Below, one piece after another: positions 10,201 through 13,393 of a stretch of 13,393 nt of DNA. This DNA comes from Desulfuromonadales bacterium (GTDB lineage: Bacteria > Desulfobacterota > Desulfuromonadia > Desulfuromonadales > JACZKF01), in the NCBI GenBank assembly GCA_014860175.1, contig JACZKF010000006.1, positions 1 to 13,393 on the forward strand, in the 5' to 3' direction. Numbering within the stretch: the stretch's first letter is position 1; each line of letters opens with the position of its first letter. The position numbers and the translations under genes are program-made. The notes beneath the pieces are model-generated. The model was not told the origin of the DNA. It saw nothing but the letters and a program-made list of their open reading frames with translations, and made no database searches.

Positions 10201-10327
10201 TTGTATCGGGGAAAGCGTCTACCGGCAGGTTGGCCAGTGCCCAAGTGCCGAAACTCAGGGCGGCGGCAAAGAGCAGAACCGTCAGCAGGCGGTTCCTCAG
10301 CACAATATCGATCAGGCGTTCAAGCAT
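7211..10327 (-). CDS. czcA: CzcA-type heavy-metal efflux RND transporter
   Basis: The 1038-residue inner-membrane RND pump exports metal cations using the proton gradient, working as a trimer with the adaptor and channel encoded just upstream. The N-terminus (MLERLIDIVLRNRLLTVLLF) is the first membrane helix, and the expected 12-helix, two-large-loop layout is visible, ending with the GGVLALWLRGIPFSVSAAVG and GIAVLNGQVLVSAIG helices. The fourth helix reads DFGILVDGSVVMTE. Its D393, D399 and E406 have exactly the spacing of the proton-relay residues D402, D408 and E415 of Cupriavidus CzcA. The DFG...DG form points to divalent-cation (Zn/Co/Cd/Ni) pumps rather than CusA-type Cu/Ag pumps, but the ion cannot be fixed. 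Length is near the ~1060 usual for CzcA. The ATG at 10327 has GAGGA six bases upstream, directly after an eight-T run and a hairpin. Confidence 0.95.
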   Translation of the reverse strand: MLERLIDIVLRNRLLTVLLFAAALSFGTWALANLPVDAFPDTTPVQVQINTVAPNLGPEEIERQITLPIELAIAGLPELQSVRSISKFGLSQVVATFSDAMPIYDSRQLITERLASVALPPEIDRPEMGPISTGLGEVFHYVLSSKTRSLDELRTLHDWVVKPEMRKAAGVAEVNSWGGLERQYQVIVAPELLVKYGLTLKDVFTALEENNANVGGGQVTSGGQTMLVQGLGQVTGLSEVGQIVLASHGGAPVRIRDVAEVRFGHELRLGAVTAQGEGEVVLGLGFMLMGENSRVVTTALKERLERVQTVLPADVTLAVVYDRTDLIEQVIGTVKHNLLLGALLVIAVLFLLLGNLRAGIIVAAAIPLSMVFAALGMHGMGIAASLLSLGAIDFGILVDGSVVMTEANLRRLTERQMELGRPLTAAERTACIAQSSKEVVRPIFFGMLIILLVFLPVLTLQGVEGKMFKPMAWAFIFALVGALLVAIFLTPILSDRFLPKRLRERKGHVEGALQRAYWALLLPALRRKGALFAVVLILLAGSGGLSLRLGGEFLPRMGEGSLVASVVRLAGVSIEESIAYNTQLEKLLREEFPDEIRYVWSRIGSAEVATDPMGTELTDLFMALNPRDQWTKADNQAELESLVEKTMTGLPGIRTVLTQPIELRTNEMLSGIRADVGIKIYGEDFGNLVVLGNEIEHLLSDIRGASDVAVEQITGQPTLQVRIDQAAIARHGVAAREVLDMIAAVGSIKAGEVFEGERSFPLVVRLPDAQRSDLTALLETLIPTRTGAVVPLGALAEITEVDRPSTINREWGRRLIKVQANVRDRDIASFVAEAQEKIAAEVKLPGGYLIEWGGQFENLERSQKRLALVVPFTLALIFLLLYLSLKNLRHVLIIYTGIPLAAVGGVLALWLRGIPFSVSAAVGFIALSGIAVLNGQVLVSAIGQNLERGEELFAAVTGGARRRLIPVLATAITDAAGFLPMALSTGVGAEVQRPLATVVIGGVLTSTILTLFVLPALYLLVAPKQGAGAGEGAAGIRD

Positions 10328-10338
10328 GGCAAATCCTC

Positions 10339-10371
10339 AAAAAAAAATTGGTCTTATAGGACCAATAAGAC
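10339..10371 (-). promoter_or_regulatory. Two overlapping alternative hairpins, one terminator-like, before czcA
   Basis: On the minus strand, ATTGGTC (10366-10360), a 6-base loop and GACCAAT (10353-10347) form a stem followed by T residues down to 10339, the shape of an intrinsic terminator. An upstream arm GTCTTAT (10371-10365) can instead pair with ATAAGAC (10357-10351), which lies in the loop and right arm of the first stem. The two 7-base-pair stems therefore exclude each other. The T-run ends directly at the GAGGA ribosome site of czcA. This could be an attenuator, a partial terminator setting pump-to-adaptor ratio, or overlapping DNA operators. Confidence 0.6.
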
Positions 10372-10383
10372 ATATTTGACTTC

Positions 10384-11913
10384 TTAATGATCGGCACACG
10401 AGGCGCCCAGGCGGGCCCGCAACAGCTCGGACTTGAGGGAAAAGGCCTGCGCCATGACGACCCGGTCGTGCGCGTGGAGCCCCTGGCTGATCGTTACTGC
10501 CCCCTGCGAACGACGCCCGACCATCACCCGGCGCAGTTCGAAGAGATCGTCCTCCAGGCGCACGAAGACAAAGGGGTTGCCATCCACTGTTTGCAGGGCA
10601 TCGGCAGGGACGGCGAGAGTCCCTCCGGCCGTTTTCGCCACCCCCTGCACCTGCCCGAAAAGGCCGCTGCGCAGCAGACCGTCGCGGTTGTCCACCTCCG
10701 CCAGGATTTTGAGCATGCGGGTCCTCTCATCGAGAGCGGGGGCGACCCAGAAGATCTTCCCCGCAAAAGCGCGGCCGGGGAGACCGGAGAACGAGGCGAC
10801 GATCTCCAGACCGGGATGCACGGCGAGAAGGGCATCCTCGGGGACCGACGTTTCGACCCACACGGTACTCAGGTCGGCCAGGACGAAAAGTGTGCTCCCC
10901 GGGGAAACCGCTTCACCGGGGACCGCTGCGCGTTCGATGACGGTGCCGGCAAAGGGGGCCCGGATCGGCAGGACCGATCCTACGCTGCCGGCGGAAAGGC
11001 CGAAATCCTGCATCTGCCGGGCGGCGCGGGTGGCGGCGCTTTGGGCCTGGCGAAGTTCGGCTTCAGCCTGCTGGAACTCGTGGCGGGAAGTGATCCCCTT
11101 CTCCAGCAGATCCTTCTCCCGCTGGTAGACCGCCTCGGCCAGGGCGCGGCGGCTTTCGGCGGCCGCCAGTTCGGCCCGCAACCCCGCCGTTTCCGGCGAA
11201 GCGATCTCGGCCAGGACCTGCCCCTTGCTGACCTTCTGGCCAAGCCCCACGTTCACCTTTTGCACGGTTCCACCGGCCAGGGCCGAGAGGCGCGCCAGGC
11301 GGTCGCGGTTGAAGACTACCTGTCCCGGCCATGCGACGCCTTCTTCGCCAGCGGGCAAAGGCGCGGCCGTGACGATACCGACCCGCCCGGCTGTTTCAGG
11401 GGCGGCCAGACGGACCTTCATCCCTTCTCCGGGCTGGAGGTGGGATACCAGATCGGGCTGGCACAGAGCATCCTCGATCTCCGGGACGTTGTGCTCCGGG
11501 CAGATCTCATCGCCCCCTGGATGGCCATGTGCGGAGTGTTCGTGGCCGGCATGGACGTCCTTCCTCGGGGAGGCTTGGGCATGGGAGGCGTGATCGTCCC
11601 CATGATGGTCATCATGGTCATCGCCATCCTCATGATGTTCTTCGGGAGAGGACACCTTTTCATCCGCGAACAGGGTTTCGAGATCTTCATCGTCATCATC
11701 CCCGTGGTCGTGCGGGTCGCGTGTCCCCTCTCCCCTGCTCCCGGCCTGTCCATGGGGATCTGCAACGGTTTTTTCTTCGTGCTCGTGCCCTTCATGCCCC
11801 CCACCGGCGGAGTGGGAGGGGCCGGCAAACGTATAAGTTCCCCACCCCACGCCCGCGGCCGCGGCAACGACGAGCAAGGACAGAATCAGGTTTTTTATCG
11901 TTTTCAAGTTCAT
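10384..11913 (-). CDS. czcB: Periplasmic adaptor of the metal efflux pump with His/Asp-rich N-terminal domain
   Basis: The 509-residue protein is a membrane-fusion (HlyD/RND adaptor) subunit joining the inner-membrane pump to the outer-membrane channel. An N-terminal hydrophobic segment (~8-30) exports or anchors it. Residues ~34-136 are unusual: about 19 His and a comparable number of Asp, in runs such as DDHDDHHGDDH and AGHEHSAHGH. Next comes C138-P-E-H141...C151-Q-P-D-L, a version of the Cys/His motif often found in metal adaptors. From ~175 the usual parts follow: barrel-sandwich half (ARLSALAGGTVQKVNVGLGQ), alpha-hairpin coiled coil (~230-300), second half-barrel (VLPIRAPFAGTVIERAAVPG), beta-barrel and membrane-proximal domains. 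The His-rich region probably binds metal in the periplasm, as a sponge or donor to the pump. The ATG at 11913 has AGGAG nine bases upstream; the gap to the channel gene is six bases. Confidence 0.93.
   Translation of the reverse strand: MNLKTIKNLILSLLVVAAAAGVGWGTYTFAGPSHSAGGGHEGHEHEEKTVADPHGQAGSRGEGTRDPHDHGDDDDEDLETLFADEKVSSPEEHHEDGDDHDDHHGDDHASHAQASPRKDVHAGHEHSAHGHPGGDEICPEHNVPEIEDALCQPDLVSHLQPGEGMKVRLAAPETAGRVGIVTAAPLPAGEEGVAWPGQVVFNRDRLARLSALAGGTVQKVNVGLGQKVSKGQVLAEIASPETAGLRAELAAAESRRALAEAVYQREKDLLEKGITSRHEFQQAEAELRQAQSAATRAARQMQDFGLSAGSVGSVLPIRAPFAGTVIERAAVPGEAVSPGSTLFVLADLSTVWVETSVPEDALLAVHPGLEIVASFSGLPGRAFAGKIFWVAPALDERTRMLKILAEVDNRDGLLRSGLFGQVQGVAKTAGGTLAVPADALQTVDGNPFVFVRLEDDLFELRRVMVGRRSQGAVTISQGLHAHDRVVMAQAFSLKSELLRARLGASCADH
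11605..11622. repeat. Tandem 9-base repeat coding Asp-Asp-His twice
   Basis: ATGGTCATC occurs twice in direct tandem. On the coding (minus) strand each unit reads GAT GAC CAT, adding Asp-Asp-His in frame. It sits inside the longer low-complexity His/Asp-coding tract (about 11500-11810) of the adaptor gene. Gain or loss of units would keep the frame, so the tract could vary in length between strains. Confidence 0.6.
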
Positions 11914-11919
11914 GGTGAA

Positions 11920-13266
11920 TCACTCCTTGACAGTTGCGGAAAGGCGTGGGTTGTGGCTGGTCTTGGAGAGCGGGCTCCCCAGGAGGCGCTCCAGTTGGGA
12001 GGCGGCGCGGTGGAAGGCGGTCAGGGCATCGAGATAACTCTCCTGCGCCTCAACCAGAGTCCGTTGGGCATCGAGAACATCGAGGATGCCGAATTTGCCC
12101 GCGCGGTAGCCGTATTCGGCCGACTCCATGGCCTGGCGCGAGGCGGGAATGATGTCGTCGCGCAAGGCCTCGGCTTCCGCCCGGGCGGAGTTTATCTCCT
12201 GCCAACCGGCCACGAGGGCGGCTTTGGCCTGCAAAAGAGCGCTGCGCTCGTCGGCGCAGGCCTGTGTCTGGCGACTGCGGGCGGCGGCAATGGCCCCCTG
12301 ATTGCGGTCGAAGAGGGGAAGAGGAACCGAAACCCCAAGGACCAGGGCCGTGTCATCGCTCTCGCGCAGATAGCGGGCACCGATGCCGAGATCCAGGTCG
12401 GGAATCCGACGGGCCTCCTCCAGGTGGACGGCCCGTCGGCGGCGCTCGCTCTCGGCGATCCGCCGGACGAACTGCGGGCTTTCGGTCAGACGCCTCTCCA
12501 GTTCGGCCTGATCCGGCAGGGGAGAGAGGCGCGACAGATCTCCGATCACCGGTCCGGAATCGGCTCCTTCGCGCCCCATCAAGGCGGCAAGGGCGCCGCG
12601 GGTCGCGACAAGATGGCCGCGGGCTTTGTCGCGGGCGACCTGCTGCTCGCGCAACTGAATGCGCGGCCGAATGGCTTCGGTTTCGGCACCTCGTCCGGCG
12701 GCTACGCGCTCCTCTACCGTGCCGAGCACCCGCTTTGCGAGATCGCCCATTTCTTCAGCAAGACGGAGACGCTCCTGCGCCTCAAGGACGGCGATGAAGG
12801 CGTCCGTCGTACGGGCAAGAAGATCGGTCTTGGCTAAAGCGAATTCATTTTGAGCGATGTTCGTCTCGGCCTCGGCCAGATGGCGCCGCAAAGAGCGCTT
12901 CTTGCCAAGCTCCAATGTCTGGCTGATCGAAAGCGTACTCTCTGCGGCGTCGGTCCCGGAGAACGGGCCGCTTCCGAAGACATTCTCAGCCTCGAAAGAA
13001 AGAAGAGGATTCCGACGCAGCCCGGCCTGCAGGGCTTCGGCCTCACGGGCGCGGATCTCCTGGGAATAGATTGCCAGCTCGGGATTGTGGAGTACCGCCA
13101 GGGACAGCGACTCGTGGAGAGTGAGCGCCCCGCTTATCTCTTCGTGGGGTGACGCGGCATTGGTAACTTCGGCTCGGGCCGATGCAGCGCCAGGTCCCGC
13201 AAGAAGGAGCAACAGGATCAGTGCCCCGAATACAGGCGCCGATGGACGACGAAATACGTCCGGCAT
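11920..13266 (-). CDS. czcC: TolC/CzcC-type outer-membrane efflux channel
   Basis: The 448-residue outer-membrane factor forms the trimeric channel through which the pump expels metal. A signal peptide is clear: arginines at 6-7, a leucine-rich core (~15-22), and probable cleavage after A32 (ASARA). The mature part shows the two-fold internal repeat of the OEP family. Each half begins similarly: LTLHESLSLAVLHNPELAIYSQEIRAREAEALQAG and LTESPQFVRRIAESERRRRAVHLEE positions, followed by long Ala/Glu/Arg-rich helices. The second half also has LGVSVPLPLFDRNQGAIAAAR, a characteristic OEP segment. Length matches CzcC (~420-450). The ATG at 13266 has GGAGG nine bases upstream. It is the first gene of the efflux operon within the window. 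The 127 bases before it show no promoter or metal-regulator site that I can support. Confidence 0.92.
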   Translation of the reverse strand: MPDVFRRPSAPVFGALILLLLLAGPGAASARAEVTNAASPHEEISGALTLHESLSLAVLHNPELAIYSQEIRAREAEALQAGLRRNPLLSFEAENVFGSGPFSGTDAAESTLSISQTLELGKKRSLRRHLAEAETNIAQNEFALAKTDLLARTTDAFIAVLEAQERLRLAEEMGDLAKRVLGTVEERVAAGRGAETEAIRPRIQLREQQVARDKARGHLVATRGALAALMGREGADSGPVIGDLSRLSPLPDQAELERRLTESPQFVRRIAESERRRRAVHLEEARRIPDLDLGIGARYLRESDDTALVLGVSVPLPLFDRNQGAIAAARSRQTQACADERSALLQAKAALVAGWQEINSARAEAEALRDDIIPASRQAMESAEYGYRAGKFGILDVLDAQRTLVEAQESYLDALTAFHRAASQLERLLGSPLSKTSHNPRLSATVKE

Positions 13267-13393
13267 GACGTAAAACCTCCGGAAAAATAGAATGGGGAGA
13301 TGGTGGAGATTCCCGGCGGAACTATGCCGCGGGAAGGGAGTGGAGCGCCCGGGAGCGGGGGGGAAGGATCAATTCAGGAGGACGATCGTGCGC

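Noticed and set aside
10320..10373. A 17-codon leader peptide frame (starts MSYWSYKT) across the hairpins before czcA on the minus strand
   Set aside because: It would suit attenuation, but there is no ribosome site before its ATG and no run of regulatory codons. A frame this short is expected by chance.
10387..12837. An 816-codon open frame on the plus strand, antisense to the adaptor and channel genes
   Set aside because: It spans two well-supported genes in the opposite direction. Its hydrophobic stretch (around 11520-11730) is just the complement of His and Asp codons. GC-rich DNA often leaves such frames open.
13311..13333. Imperfect hairpin CCCGGCGG/CCGCGGG upstream of the outer-membrane channel gene
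   Set aside because: The pairing needs a bulge and the region is very GC-rich, so such pairing is likely by chance. No promoter elements flank it.

Overview
The window is GC-rich bacterial chromosome with eight protein-coding genes and no visible RNA gene, insertion sequence, phage gene or CRISPR array. Gene content suggests an anaerobic or microaerobic Gram-negative deltaproteobacterium, probably of the Desulfuromonas/Geobacter type. The supporting features are a B12-binding radical SAM enzyme of the DUF4070 kind, a Ric/ScdA di-iron repair protein behind an FNR-like box, PBP1b with a UB2H domain, and a CzcCBA efflux system with an outer-membrane channel. This placement is inference from gene types and base composition, not from a marker gene.

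Layout on the left (1-6400). A plus-strand radical SAM gene (46-1527) is followed by ric (1627-2358), which has its own candidate FNR/DNR-type promoter. alkA (2387-3301) lies on the minus strand and converges on ric. A 325-base divergent intergenic region separates alkA from mrcB (3627-5912), which encodes the bifunctional peptidoglycan synthase PBP1b. mrcB overlaps by ATGA a small TPR lipoprotein gene (5909-6328) that resembles the LpoP class of PBP1b activators. A strong minus-strand hairpin terminator sits at 6364-6392.

Layout on the right (6400-13393). Everything here is on the minus strand. Read in transcription order it is: a TolC-type outer-membrane factor (13266-11920), a His/Asp-rich periplasmic adaptor (11913-10384), a CzcA-type RND pump (10327-7211), and an unrecognised lipoprotein (7103-6414) with its own candidate promoter. 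The first three form a tripartite heavy-metal efflux system spanning both membranes. No metal-responsive regulator gene is inside the window.

The least ordinary points are: (1) two mutually exclusive hairpins, one of them terminator-like, in the 56-base gap before the pump gene; (2) an adaptor with an N-terminal region of about 100 residues carrying some 20 His and many Asp; (3) the PBP1b/TPR-lipoprotein translational coupling; (4) an FNR-like site whose spacing to a possible -10 before ric fits class II activation. I see no convincing wholly new system; these are specific regulatory or structural leads.
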